Shown in pieces: positions 51,490 through 59,969 of a stretch of 64,000 nt of DNA. A program made the position numbers and the translations under genes. Under the pieces are notes generated by a model. That model made no database searches and had not been told where the DNA came from. It saw nothing but the letters and a program-made list of their open reading frames with translations. Each line of letters starts with the position of its first letter. Position 1 is the stretch's first letter. The stretch is from CAVUXJ01 sp963814975 (GTDB taxonomy: Bacteria > Acidobacteriota > Vicinamibacteria > Vicinamibacterales > CAVVIG01): contig CAWFFB010000012.1 of the NCBI GenBank assembly GCA_963814975.1, positions 211,095 to 275,094 on the forward strand. The letters are read 5' to 3'.

Positions 51490-52983
51490 TTGACAGCATG
51501 GTTCCTCTGTTTCGTCTTGGCGTCGGCCCCAGCCGCATACGGGCTGCCAGGCGCCGTGCCGGCCGGTGTGGAAGCAGGCGTTGATCCTCCGCAGCAGCTG
51601 CCGGATCCTCAGGCGAAGCCAGAGCAGCCGCCTCCTGATCCGCCGCAGGAACCGGCGGAGCAGCGCCCGTTGAATCCGACGCAGGAAGTCGCCAAGGAGC
51701 AGCCGGAGGGTGAGGCGTTGGATGTCGGTCCGGCCCAGCTTCGGATCGGCGGTTACCTCGGGTTGACCGGTATCTACCGCTCGACCAATAGCGGCGGCGG
51801 CCCCGGCACCAGGTTCGGGGCGATCCCGTTCGAGGACACGGTGCAGGGGAATGTGTCCGAGACCCGCCTCTCCGCTCAAGCGTCCAGAGTGTCAATCCGC
51901 GTGGATTCCCGCTTTCTCCCCGAGGAGGGCCCACGCTTTCGCCGGCTGTCCGGCTATTTCGAGATGGATTTCAACGGCAGCACGCCGGGAACCGTGGCAG
52001 TGACGAGCTCGAGCGTCGGGTTTCGCCTCCGTCACGCCTTCGCCGAGGTCCAGTATCGCGACACGTTCTTTCTGGCCGTCGGGCAGGCTTTCACGTTGAT
52101 GACACCCGCGAAGAATCAGTTGAGCATCTGGCCGGCGGATGTTGAGATGTCGCAGGCGGTAGACACCAACTACCTGGCTGGGATGGTTTGGGCGCGGGTG
52201 CCGCAGTTTCGTCTGGCCTGGCGTCCCTCCGCCAGGTTCAACTGGGCCGTCGCCGCCGAAAACCCGGAGCAGCAGATCGGCAACGCCGTCGCGCTGCCGG
52301 ACTGTTGCGCCAGCGATCTCGAGCTTCAGTACAACACCGGGTCCGACGAGCTGAGCGTGCCCAACCTGATGCCAGATTTCGTGACGCGCGTTGCCATAAA
52401 CCCCGGCAAGGCTTTCCATCTCGACGTCGGCGGCGTCTTGCGCGTATTCCGCCACACCCTCGCGCCCTACGATGAGTCGTTCCGAGAAGTCGGCGGCGGG
52501 GCGAACGTCAACGTCAGCGTCTCCCCCACGGGCACCACCAAGCTGATTCTGCAGATCGCCTCCGGATCGGGTCTGGGTCGTTATGTGGGCGGCCTGGTTC
52601 CCGATGTCGTCTTCCGCAGGGACGGCTCCATCAGCCTCATCGGCGGCACTTCGTGGGTCGGGGGCATCGAGCAGAGGATCTCGTCGCGCGCGTCGCTGGC
52701 CGGCTACTACAGTGGCGTCGACATCGACGACAACTTCGATCTCGACACGGACGGCAGCTACATTGGCTATGGGTTTCCCGGCGCGTCAAACGCGAACAAC
52801 CGCACGATCAAGGAGTTGACCGCAACACTCTCCTATCTCGCGGCGAGTACGGAGAATCGTGGTTCGGTGCAGCTTGGGATCCAGACGTCATGGCTCAAAA
52901 GAAGGCCATGGTCCCGCGGGGATGGGCCGGCGTCGGCCGACGCGTTCATGTTCTTCGCGCAGCTTCGTTACAACCTGCCCTGA
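51490..52983 (+). CDS. DcaP-like outer-membrane porin
   Basis: A 497-residue exported protein. The signal peptide (AWFLCFVLASAPAAYGLPG) precedes a Pro/Glu/Gln-rich linker (residues 30-75). The barrel begins at about 80: RIGGYLGLTGIYRSTNSGGG, RLSAQASRVSIRVDSRFLPE, GYFEMDFNGSTPGTV, RHAFAEVQYRDTFFLAVGQA. It ends in FFAQLRYNLP with an aromatic-rich last strand. The pattern fits the DcaP-like trimeric porins, which take up small anionic or aromatic solutes. The start is TTG with a GAGGG site; an in-frame ATG is not available nearby. Probably a single-gene unit, although the SulP gene follows on the same strand. Confidence 0.82.
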   Translation: MTAWFLCFVLASAPAAYGLPGAVPAGVEAGVDPPQQLPDPQAKPEQPPPDPPQEPAEQRPLNPTQEVAKEQPEGEALDVGPAQLRIGGYLGLTGIYRSTNSGGGPGTRFGAIPFEDTVQGNVSETRLSAQASRVSIRVDSRFLPEEGPRFRRLSGYFEMDFNGSTPGTVAVTSSSVGFRLRHAFAEVQYRDTFFLAVGQAFTLMTPAKNQLSIWPADVEMSQAVDTNYLAGMVWARVPQFRLAWRPSARFNWAVAAENPEQQIGNAVALPDCCASDLELQYNTGSDELSVPNLMPDFVTRVAINPGKAFHLDVGGVLRVFRHTLAPYDESFREVGGGANVNVSVSPTGTTKLILQIASGSGLGRYVGGLVPDVVFRRDGSISLIGGTSWVGGIEQRISSRASLAGYYSGVDIDDNFDLDTDGSYIGYGFPGASNANNRTIKELTATLSYLAASTENRGSVQLGIQTSWLKRRPWSRGDGPASADAFMFFAQLRYNLP

Positions 52984-53361
52984 GTCGACCGCGCGGTACT
53001 GGCGGCCGGTGTGGGAGGCTTTGAACAGCACTGGCGACCACGGTGCCGAGCGCGCGAGGGCGCGCCGCGCCTGTCGGGCCCGCTCCATTTCACATGAGCA
53101 CGGTATCCATGACGCGACAGACTCCACTAGTTGCTGCCACTCCCGACTATTGCGCGCGAACCGCGACACCTCGCGGGCCGCCTCCGCTCCGACGTGGCCC
53201 AGACATACCTCGGCTACCATGCGTTCGAATCCCGCTCGGGTGATCGTTCCCGCCGCGGACCGCGATACCAACCGGCACAATCATCAGGCCAGACAGCAGC
53301 ACTTCGCGATGACCAGTGGCGTGGTATCGTCCGTTTCTTTCTTACGATCTGTCGCAAGCGC

Positions 53362-55152
53362 ATGAACGATTCCGCCCCTTCACCACCAAGCCCGGAACCC
53401 GGCCGCATCGCGCTCACCCAGCGGGGCCGCGATCAGGCGGGCTGGAGACGCTGGCTGCCGGGTCTGCAGACCCTGCGCAGCTACCAGTCCGCTTGGCTGC
53501 GCCACGACATTGTCGCCGGACTGGTGCTGACAACGATGCTGGTGCCCGTCGGGATCGCCTATGCGGTGGCATCGGGGGTGCCAGGCATCCACGGACTCTA
53601 CGCGACGATTGTTCCGCTGCTGGCCTATGCGCTGTTCGGCCCCAGCCGCATCCTTGTGCTGGGACCCGACTCGTCCCTGGCTGCCGTCATCCTCGCCGTC
53701 GTCCTGCCGCTGTCTGGCGGCGACCCCATGCGTGCCATCGCCCTGGCAGGGATGATGGCGATGGTATCCGGGACCGTGTGCATTCTGGCCGGCCTGGCGC
53801 GCCTGGGATTCGTCACTGAACTCCTTTCCAAGCCTATCCGCTATGGATACATGAACGGCATTGCCCTGACCGTATTGATCAGTCAACTGCCCAAGATCTT
53901 CGGGTTCTCGATCGAGAGCGACGGCCCGGTGAGAAACTTGGTGGCCATCGCCTCGGCCGTACTTGACGGCCGAGCCAACTGGACTGCGTTCCTGGTCGGC
54001 GCCGGTACGCTGGCAGTGATCCTGCTGCTGAAGGGTAGCAAGCGCGTGCCGGGCATCCTGATCGCGGTGGTTGGAGCAACCCTCGTCGTGGGTGCGATGG
54101 ACCTGGCGGCCCGCGCGGGCGTGTCGGTACTCGGCTCCCTCCCGCAAGGCCTGCCGGCGTTCGCCATCCCATGGATCACCTACGCTGATATCAGTCCGGT
54201 TCTAGTCGGCGGCCTCGCCGTCGCCCTGGTGTCGTTCGCCGACACCAGCGTGTTGTCGCGCTCCTATGCGGCGCGGACGCGGACCTATGTGGATCCCAAC
54301 CAGGAGATGGTGGGTCTCGGTGCCGCCAACGTCGCCGCCGGATTCTTTCAGGGTTTTCCCATCAGCAGCAGTTCATCACGCACGCCCGTGGCTGAAGCCG
54401 CAGGTTCCAGAACCCAGCTGACCGGTGTCGTGGGCGCGCTCAGCGTGGCCCTGCTGCTGCTGGTGGCGCCGGACCTCCTGCAGCATCTGCCCTCCAGTGC
54501 ATTGGCGGCAGTCGTGATCGCCGCGGCCATCGGCTTGATCGAGGTCACCGACCTCGGTCGAATCTTTCGCATCCAGCGCTGGGAGTTCTGGCTATCGATC
54601 GTCTGTACGGTCGGCGTGGCGGTGCTGGGCGCGATTCCGGGCATCGGCCTGGCGATCGTGATTGCCGTGATCGAATTCCTGTGGGACGGCTGGCGCCCGT
54701 ACTCCGCGGTTCTGGGTCGCCCCGAGGGCCTCGATAGCTACCACGACATCCAGCGCTACCCCGGTGCCCGCCTGGTTCCCGGCCTGGTGCTGTTTCGCTG
54801 GGATGCGCCCTTGTTCTTCGCCAACGCCGAACTATTCCGTGACCGCGTGCTGGATGCGGTGGCCACATCGCCTACGGCGGTGCGCAGGCTGGTCGTGGCG
54901 GCAGAACCGATCACCAGCGTGGACGTCACTGCCGCGGATGTCCTGGCCGAATTGCACGAAACCCTGCGCGCGGCCGGCCTCGAGTTGTGTTTTGCCGAGA
55001 TGAAGGACCCCGTCAAGGACAAGCTGAAGCGATTCGGGCTGTTCGCGCGTTTTGGTGAGGAGACCTTCTTCCCGACCCTGGGTGCGGCCGTCAGCAGCTA
55101 TCTCAAGACCCAACCGGTGGATTGGCCGGACTCAGGGGACCGGACTCCATGA
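53362..55152 (+). CDS. SulP family inorganic anion transporter
   Basis: A 596-residue inner-membrane transporter. The Sulfate_transp core has up to 12-14 helices: VLTTMLVPVGIAYAVASGVP, GLYATIVPLLAYALFGPSRI, LVLGPDSSLAAVILAVVLP, GFFQGFPISSSSSRTPVAE. A C-terminal cytoplasmic STAS domain follows (about 450-580: LFFANAELFRDRVLDAVATS, ITSVDVTAADVLAELHET, LCFAEMKDPVKDKLKRF). Family members carry sulfate, bicarbonate or other anions with H+ or Na+. The ATG at 53362 (MNDSAPSP) is chosen over a longer in-frame start. A near-identical copy of its STAS coding segment lies inverted at about 42100-42375. Confidence 0.9.
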   Translation: MNDSAPSPPSPEPGRIALTQRGRDQAGWRRWLPGLQTLRSYQSAWLRHDIVAGLVLTTMLVPVGIAYAVASGVPGIHGLYATIVPLLAYALFGPSRILVLGPDSSLAAVILAVVLPLSGGDPMRAIALAGMMAMVSGTVCILAGLARLGFVTELLSKPIRYGYMNGIALTVLISQLPKIFGFSIESDGPVRNLVAIASAVLDGRANWTAFLVGAGTLAVILLLKGSKRVPGILIAVVGATLVVGAMDLAARAGVSVLGSLPQGLPAFAIPWITYADISPVLVGGLAVALVSFADTSVLSRSYAARTRTYVDPNQEMVGLGAANVAAGFFQGFPISSSSSRTPVAEAAGSRTQLTGVVGALSVALLLLVAPDLLQHLPSSALAAVVIAAAIGLIEVTDLGRIFRIQRWEFWLSIVCTVGVAVLGAIPGIGLAIVIAVIEFLWDGWRPYSAVLGRPEGLDSYHDIQRYPGARLVPGLVLFRWDAPLFFANAELFRDRVLDAVATSPTAVRRLVVAAEPITSVDVTAADVLAELHETLRAAGLELCFAEMKDPVKDKLKRFGLFARFGEETFFPTLGAAVSSYLKTQPVDWPDSGDRTP

Positions 55153-55186
55153 AGGACGCTCTCGCTGGACGACAACCGGCGCCATT

Positions 55187-55437
55187 TCACTGCACGTGCG
55201 GTGGCAACAGGTACAGCGTCATGGCGAAGATGAAATAGATCATCAGCACCAACATGCCGACCAACCACGTCGAGCGCCCACGGTTGGTGACGAGCGACGC
55301 GGTGGGGGTGGCGATGAATGTCATCACAACTGCGCCCAGCCAGATTGCAGTTCCATCGGCGTCGGGCCGATCACGTAGCTGAGTAGTACCAGCACCGTGA
55401 ATCCGCCGTAGGGTTGGGTCAGAAGGGGACGGATGTC
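55187..55437 (-). pseudogene. C-terminal remnant of a CAX-type cation/proton antiporter
   Basis: YGGFTVLVLLSYVIGPTPME, then one base shifted AIWLGAVVMTFIATPTASLV, TNRGRSTWLVGMLVLMIYFI and FAMTLYLLPP. The RS-W-L-G-L-Y...A block before the final helix is typical of the end of Ca2+/H+ exchangers. Only the last approximately 75 residues exist, with one indel near 55340. The sequence before it belongs to a different gene (DUF429-like), so this is the 3' end left after a deletion. Confidence 0.5.
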
Positions 55438-55740
55438 GGCCGTCTTCCCCGCGGCGGCCAGTGACCTTTCGGAAGACCGAATCCTGCAGCCGACTCGAGC
55501 GAGGCCTTGCGGACCATCGAGCATGACGGCGCCCGCTCTCGTGATCTCTGGTAGTAGGGCTGTCACGTCGATCGAGCCGCTCGGTCCCCAGGACCACGCT
55601 CAGAAGTGCGGAATCAGCTTGTCGCCGCTGATCTCGAGCCGCACACGTCCATCGCACCAGGCGTGTCTGAGTACCGATCGGTGATGTCGACCCCGAGATA
55701 GGCGCAACTCTCAGCGCTTGTCTTCGTCGACCGCATCGTT
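55438..55740 (-). pseudogene. N-terminal remnant of a DUF429-like protein
   Basis: The minus strand reads CAYLGVDITDRYSDTPGAMD, VCG, then ISGDKLIPHF, an in-frame stop, AWSWGPSGSID, and VTALLPEITRAGAVMLDGPQ, GLARVG and AAAGKTADIRP. The GVDITDRYS...DVCG...LDGPQGLA...GKT series is how I recall DUF429 (RNase H-like predicted nuclease) proteins from Acidobacteriota. It contains a stop and frame change and then fuses to the antiporter tail. Confidence 0.4.
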
Positions 55741-56079
55741 CGCTGCTCCTGGTTAGCCCCGCGCATAATGCGGCCGGCTTCCGATCGGTTCAACCGAAGC
55801 CTCCAATGACGAGAGCGACCGCGAGCCTATCCCAATCGCAGACCCGATAGCAGCTTCACAGAAAGGGACTGCCTCAGTCTCCATCGCCGACGAGCCCGCC
55901 CGTGGCCGGGACGATCATGGCGCCCAGCACGCGACACACAGCCACCGACAGTACCAGATACCACCCAACGAGGCCCGACGATGAATTGCGACGCCCCACG
56001 CATCTGCTCATACTCGAATTACTTGAGAGCTGGCCGGTCGCGCTCGTGGCGATCCGCGCTGAAGCAAACGAGAGGAACC
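55741..56079. other. Gap upstream of the island-type small gene
   Basis: I see no protein-coding gene with support in this stretch. The final bases carry a GAGAGG ribosome binding site for the gene at 56080. Confidence 0.3.
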
Positions 56080-56514
56080 ATGTGGGACAGGTACGATCCG
56101 CGGAACGACGACCGCAATCGTGGCAACGCCTGGGACCGCAGCCTCGGTGGCCGCGGCAGCACGGGCGATCGTGACAGGAACGAGGAACGCGGCCCGCGCG
56201 TCGTGTTCACGAGAGACATCGACCTACCGCGAGGGCGTGAGCGCCGACCCGTTCGGGAGCGCGACCATGTCTACGAGATCGACGGCACCGAGAGCCGCAT
56301 GCTGGGGACCGTCGGCGCGTTTCGGGTTGTGTCCGAGAGCGATCTGCACGACTTGCGCGATGATTCGAACAATCCTCGTCGAAGCACCCGGCATCGCGAA
56401 GACGAGGGACTGATTCGGACGAGCCCGCTCAGCTTGGACCAGCCGAGCGCCGATACGCCCCGAGTCGCCACTCAACCGTCCGCGAGGGCTATACTCGAGA
56501 GCGCCCGTAAGTGA
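56080..56514 (+). CDS. Island-associated charged protein of unknown function
   Basis: A 144-residue protein opening MWDRYDPRNDDRNRGN, with VVFTRDIDLPRGRERRPVRE, DHVYEIDGTESRMLGTVGAF and RVVSESDLHDLR. Proteins with this order (WDRYDPR, FTRDLDLPRG, LxGxESRxLxTVGAFRVV) recur in soil bacteria, as I recall often beside integrative-element genes, and the longer ones end in a winged-helix-like part. Here the C-terminal half is shortened and ends QPSARAILESARK. Very high Arg/Asp content, no membrane segment. Half of a tRNA-Ser lies 75 bp downstream, consistent with an old integration site. The function is unknown. Confidence 0.6.
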   Translation: MWDRYDPRNDDRNRGNAWDRSLGGRGSTGDRDRNEERGPRVVFTRDIDLPRGRERRPVRERDHVYEIDGTESRMLGTVGAFRVVSESDLHDLRDDSNNPRRSTRHREDEGLIRTSPLSLDQPSADTPRVATQPSARAILESARK

Positions 56515-56589
56515 TCGCGGCACATTGAGGGACGTATCACAACCGCAAGTTCTGGACTCGCTGGTGACTGTAAGTAGTTGATTCTAAAC

Positions 56590-56637
56590 GGAGAGATGTC
56601 AGAGTGGTCGATTGAGCACGCTTGGAAAGCCAAGCTT
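56590..56637 (+). pseudogene. 5' half of tRNA-Ser(GGA)
   Basis: GGAGAGATGTCAGAGTGG, TCGATTGAGCACGC and TTGGAAAGC match the acceptor 5' strand, D-arm and anticodon loop (GGA) of a bacterial tRNA-Ser. The 3' side of the anticodon stem (expected GCGTG) reads GCCAAG and no variable arm, T-arm or acceptor complement follows. It is a truncated copy broken in the anticodon stem. Confidence 0.6.
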
Positions 56638-57004
56638 TCGAGGGACGCCGAGCGACACGCAGAGATCTCAACGCGCATGCCCTCAACGAATTAGCCGCTT
56701 CGAAATATCGCTCGGTGTGCCCCTGTAAACCTCCATATTCCTTGGGGTTTTGAACCCCACGTATCACAGTCCTATCACAGTCGCCTCGCTCACTTACCGC
56801 GTGTTGCGAGGTACTCCTCGGCGTCTCTGTTCGGACAGCGGGCAGCGACAGTACGGCCGTGTTTGACTCCGTCCCATCGTGCGAGCGGAGATCCCTGGTG
56901 AACTGATTCGGCTTTAAGGTGGCGACGACGTCAAACACGCGGTTGTTCGCCCAGCGGTTATATGCATAGACTACGGTGCCGTCCCGAGTCCCGAGCCCGC
57001 CCTA
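56638..57004 (-). pseudogene. Gap with a DinB-family N-terminal remnant (about 56770-56985)
   Basis: The minus strand encodes GTVVYAYNRWANNRVFDVVA and TLKPNQFTRDLRS, which matches the first helix of DinB/YfiT-like proteins (AYNRWANxRxLDAVAxLxPEQFTRDL). The remaining sequence (to about 56760) keeps no recognisable continuation. A small hairpin GGGGTT/AACCCC lies near 56745. Nothing else is seen. Confidence 0.4.
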
Positions 57005-58237
57005 TCACACCGCAGCCGTCAGTTGCCTGGGTTCGTCCACCGATTTCAGGAATTCACACATCTCATTGATGAAGCGCGGCCACGCCGGCTCATGAGCGAG
57101 GATGAGGTGGTTCTTACTCTCGAGAGCCACCAACCGAGCCTTGGGGATCCCGCGTGCCAGCGTCAGCCCATGCTCGAAAGGCACTCGAGCATCCCCGCGG
57201 CTGTGGAACACGAGCGTGGGAACCTCGACTCGAGGCAACAACTCTGTGACGTCGATATCTCCGAGGACGCGCAGCAGACGAATGGCCGTGTCGGCAGATG
57301 CGGAGATGCGCTCAAGTTCATTGAACCACTGCATCTCCTCATGCGTGGCATCGGGGACGATCAGCGACGTGAACATCTGGCGGGCGGCGGGATTGTCCTG
57401 CCCCCATCCCTCGCGGATAAGGGTGACCGATGCCTCTGCCCGGGCTACATCCGCCGCATTGCCGCGTTTGCGCCACCCCTTGGCGAAGCCACCACACAGG
57501 ACGAGTCGCGACACACGTTCGGGGTGGCGAGCGGCGTACGCGATCGAAACCGGCGCCCCTTGTGAGATACCCAGCAGCGCGAAACGTTGAAGTCCGTATT
57601 TGTCGACGACCGTTTCGAGGTCGTCGACGAATGCCTCAAACGAGAAGTCTGGGACATCCCGATCGGAGAGACCGATGCCGCGCTCGTCATACCGCACCAG
57701 TGTGCACTGTGCGGCCAGTCGGCTGAAGAGAGGTGACCACACCGGACTCTGCCAATCGAATTCGATGTGATTTAACCAGTTCGCGGTCTTCACCAGTGGT
57801 GTACCGCGACCTGCTGTCGCAACGGCCAGATGGACGCGGTCCGCTGTCTGGCAGAATCTGACGCTCTGCTGAAGCCCTGACGTATCCAGCGCATTCAGGT
57901 GGATAGTGGGCGTCGGGCTGATGTGGGGATCTTCTTGGACGTCTGCCACGAAACGGAATCCACGGCGCGGCATCGTGCGAATGAACCGCTGCTCCGTGCC
58001 GGTATCGCCGATGGCCCGCCGAGCGGCGCTCACCCGGCTGGTGAGTGCATCGTCCGACACGATCCGTCCATCCCATACGGCACGGATGAGTTCCTCCTTA
58101 CTCACCACGCGGTCTCGGTGCCGCACGAGATGAACCAGCACGTCGAAGACTTGTGGCTCGACGCGGATGAGGGTGCCGTTTCGATGCAGCTCACGCCGGT
58201 CACAGTGGATTTCGCAGTTTCCGAATACGAAGGTCAT
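57005..58237 (-). CDS. Winged-helix DNA-binding domain fused to an alpha/beta hydrolase
   Basis: A 410-residue soluble protein. Residues 1-100 form an OmpR/CadC-type winged helix (RVEPQVFDVLVHLVRHRDRV, VSKEELIRAVWDGRIVSDDA, QRFIRTMPRRGFRFVADV). Residues 130-400 form an alpha/beta hydrolase. The nucleophile elbow is LLGISQGAPVSIAYAARHPE (GxSxG), the acid is in LVFHSRGDARVPFEHG, and the catalytic His is in ESKNHLILAHEP, so the triad looks intact. No transmembrane helix separates the two parts, unlike CadC. The ATG at 58237 (MTFVFGN) is chosen. It is divergent from another alpha/beta hydrolase 84 bp away, which it may regulate. The ligand or substrate is unknown. Confidence 0.85.
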   Translation of the reverse strand: MTFVFGNCEIHCDRRELHRNGTLIRVEPQVFDVLVHLVRHRDRVVSKEELIRAVWDGRIVSDDALTSRVSAARRAIGDTGTEQRFIRTMPRRGFRFVADVQEDPHISPTPTIHLNALDTSGLQQSVRFCQTADRVHLAVATAGRGTPLVKTANWLNHIEFDWQSPVWSPLFSRLAAQCTLVRYDERGIGLSDRDVPDFSFEAFVDDLETVVDKYGLQRFALLGISQGAPVSIAYAARHPERVSRLVLCGGFAKGWRKRGNAADVARAEASVTLIREGWGQDNPAARQMFTSLIVPDATHEEMQWFNELERISASADTAIRLLRVLGDIDVTELLPRVEVPTLVFHSRGDARVPFEHGLTLARGIPKARLVALESKNHLILAHEPAWPRFINEMCEFLKSVDEPRQLTAAV

Positions 58238-58321
58238 ATGCCGGCCTCCCAGGAACCTCCGGACTTTCTCCGGCAAACCTCCAGCGTTCGTTCAGGACAG
58301 GAGTCGACCAGCCGCGGCATT

Positions 58322-59176
58322 ATGGCGGCCATGGCCTCGCATCCGCAACCCTCACGTCGAGACCTGCTCAGGGCCGCCGGATGTGGCGCAGCTGTCGTCG
58401 CTGTCATGAGCACGCCCTCAGCGGAGCAGAGTATGAATCCGAAAGTCTTCGTCCTGGTTCACCCTGCCTGGCACGGCGCGTGGTTCTGGAAGAAAGTCGT
58501 GCCGCTCCTGCGGCAGAGAGGGCACCTCGTGTTTACGCCGACGCTGACGGGCCTCGGCGAACGGAGTCATCTCGCACGCGCCGAGGTCGGCCTCGATGTG
58601 CACGTCACCGACGTCGTCAACGTGCTGAAGTACGAAGATCTGCACGACGTCATCCTCGTCGGCCACAGTGCTTCGGGGGCGGTGATTACAGGCGTCGCCG
58701 ATCGCGCCCCAACGCAAATCGCGCTCGTCGTCTATCTGGATGCCTTCGTGCCTGAAGACGGTCAAGCTGTGCTCGATCTCATCACGCCGGAGAGACGACA
58801 GATGATGGAGGGTTTGGTGAGGACGGAAGGCAACGGGTGGCTCCTGCCGCGCTTCGCGCCGCCTCCCTGGGAAACGATCGTGCGCGACATGTGGGGCGTG
58901 ACCGACGAGGACGACGTGCGCTGGATGCTGGACCGCCTGGGGCCGACGCCGTTCGGACATCTGAAAGACCCCGTGCACCGCACGAATCCTGCGGCCGAAA
59001 AATTGTCGCGCGCCTATATTCGTTGTCGGCAGTTTCCGAACCCCCGCTTCGATCAGCATGCCGAGATGGCCCAGCGCAGCGCGCTCTGGCGGTATCGGGA
59101 GTTGGCGGCGCCCCATCACGCGGCCATCACCATGCCCGACACAGTGACAGATCTACTGCTTCAACTGGCGTCCTGA
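58322..59176 (+). CDS. Exported (Tat-type) alpha/beta hydrolase
   Basis: A 284-residue hydrolase. The N-terminus PSRRDLLRAAGCGAAVVAVM carries an RR motif of Tat type. The fold follows the esterase/salicylate-esterase-like group: VFVLVHPAWHGAWFWKKVVP, LTGLGERSHLARAEVGLDVH, and the nucleophile elbow DVILVGHSASGAVITGVAD (GHSxSG). ALVVYLDAFVPEDGQAVLDL follows. The C-terminal His-region reads RELAAPHHAAITMPDTVTD, with a candidate His in APHH. Two ATG starts (58322, 58331) are possible. It faces the winged-helix/hydrolase gene and converges with the dead LysR gene at 59176/59177. Confidence 0.83.
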   Translation: MAAMASHPQPSRRDLLRAAGCGAAVVAVMSTPSAEQSMNPKVFVLVHPAWHGAWFWKKVVPLLRQRGHLVFTPTLTGLGERSHLARAEVGLDVHVTDVVNVLKYEDLHDVILVGHSASGAVITGVADRAPTQIALVVYLDAFVPEDGQAVLDLITPERRQMMEGLVRTEGNGWLLPRFAPPPWETIVRDMWGVTDEDDVRWMLDRLGPTPFGHLKDPVHRTNPAAEKLSRAYIRCRQFPNPRFDQHAEMAQRSALWRYRELAAPHHAAITMPDTVTDLLLQLAS

Positions 59177-59875
59177 TCAGACACAGGGATAGCGAACGGA
59201 GGATCGAGAGGCATAGAGCGGGTCGAGGACAACACGAGGTTCATGCTGGGCGATTCGGCACGCCGCATCGAAGAGCTGACGCGATCCAAAGTCCTGCTTA
59301 ACAGGAGGAGCGGTTCGCTCGCCAACTCCGTGACGTCGACCGTGGTCCGTCCCTTCCATCGCGGCCTGCTCGCCGTCACTGCCAGCACGTATGGGAAACA
59401 GCGGGCGGCTCTCTAATCGGCTGCCGGTCGGGTTGCCGCCCAGCCCCAAGTGGAGCTCGCCTCGCTCGACGAGCTCGTACAGACGCACGCCGCCTTCTTC
59501 GGTCAAGCGGACGTCCACACCGGGGCGCGCTCGCTGGAATCCTGGCAGGAAGCCTGCCATGACGCTCTGCATGGCTTGCGGGGTTGCGCCGACTCGAAGC
59601 ACGCTGGTGATCCCACCCGCCAGGGTCCTGGCGCGTTCAACCAGTGATTCCGCCTGGGCAAGAACCTCCCGGCTCCGTCTGAGAAGGTCTTCGCCTTCGG
59701 CGGTCAGTTGGATGCGGCGGCCGACGCGGTCGAAGAGACGGACCCCCAGCTCCGTCTCGAGGTCGCGAATCTGCCGCGACAGCGCGGGCTGGCAGATGTT
59801 CACCTCGAGCGCGGCCTTCGACACGCTGGCGGCTTCGGCCACGCTCACGAATTACCGGAGATGTCGAAGCTCCAT
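59177..59875 (-). pseudogene. LysR-family transcriptional regulator, inactivated
   Basis: The gene begins MELRHLR, then an in-frame TAA where relatives have Tyr (TAC/TAT), then FVSVAEAASVSKAALEVNIC and QPALSRQIRDLETELGVRLF, a normal LysR winged helix. The effector domain starts (SVLRVGATPQAMQSVMAGFL, YELVERGELHLGLGG). It then alternates frames (VLAVTASRPRWKGRTTVDVT, LASEPLLLLSRT, then FGSRQLFDAACRIAQHEPRV) and ends early at about 230 of 300 residues. It combines one nonsense codon, two frameshifts and a lost C-terminus. It converges with the hydrolase gene and was divergent from the chimeric gene at 59970. Confidence 0.8.
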
Positions 59876-59969
59876 ACGGTAATCAATACCTTACAGATAT
59901 GGATTACAGGCTTTCTTAGTCTTTGGCGGCATGGATCGATTCGCGATGCCATAGGCCTGGAGGCACACC
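59876..59969. promoter_or_regulatory. Divergent control region between the LysR pseudogene and the chimeric gene
   Basis: A short AT-richer stretch with GTAAT and ATTAC arms (GTAAT, about 19 bases, ATTAC) of the T-N11-A type that LysR proteins often bind. GGAGGCAC directly before the ATG at 59970 is a ribosome binding site. With the LysR gene dead, any such control is lost. Confidence 0.35.

Noticed and set aside
51041..51934. Minus-strand 297-residue frame opposite the porin start
   Set aside because: Low-complexity Arg/Pro/Gly sequence overlapping a convincing signal peptide and barrel on the plus strand.
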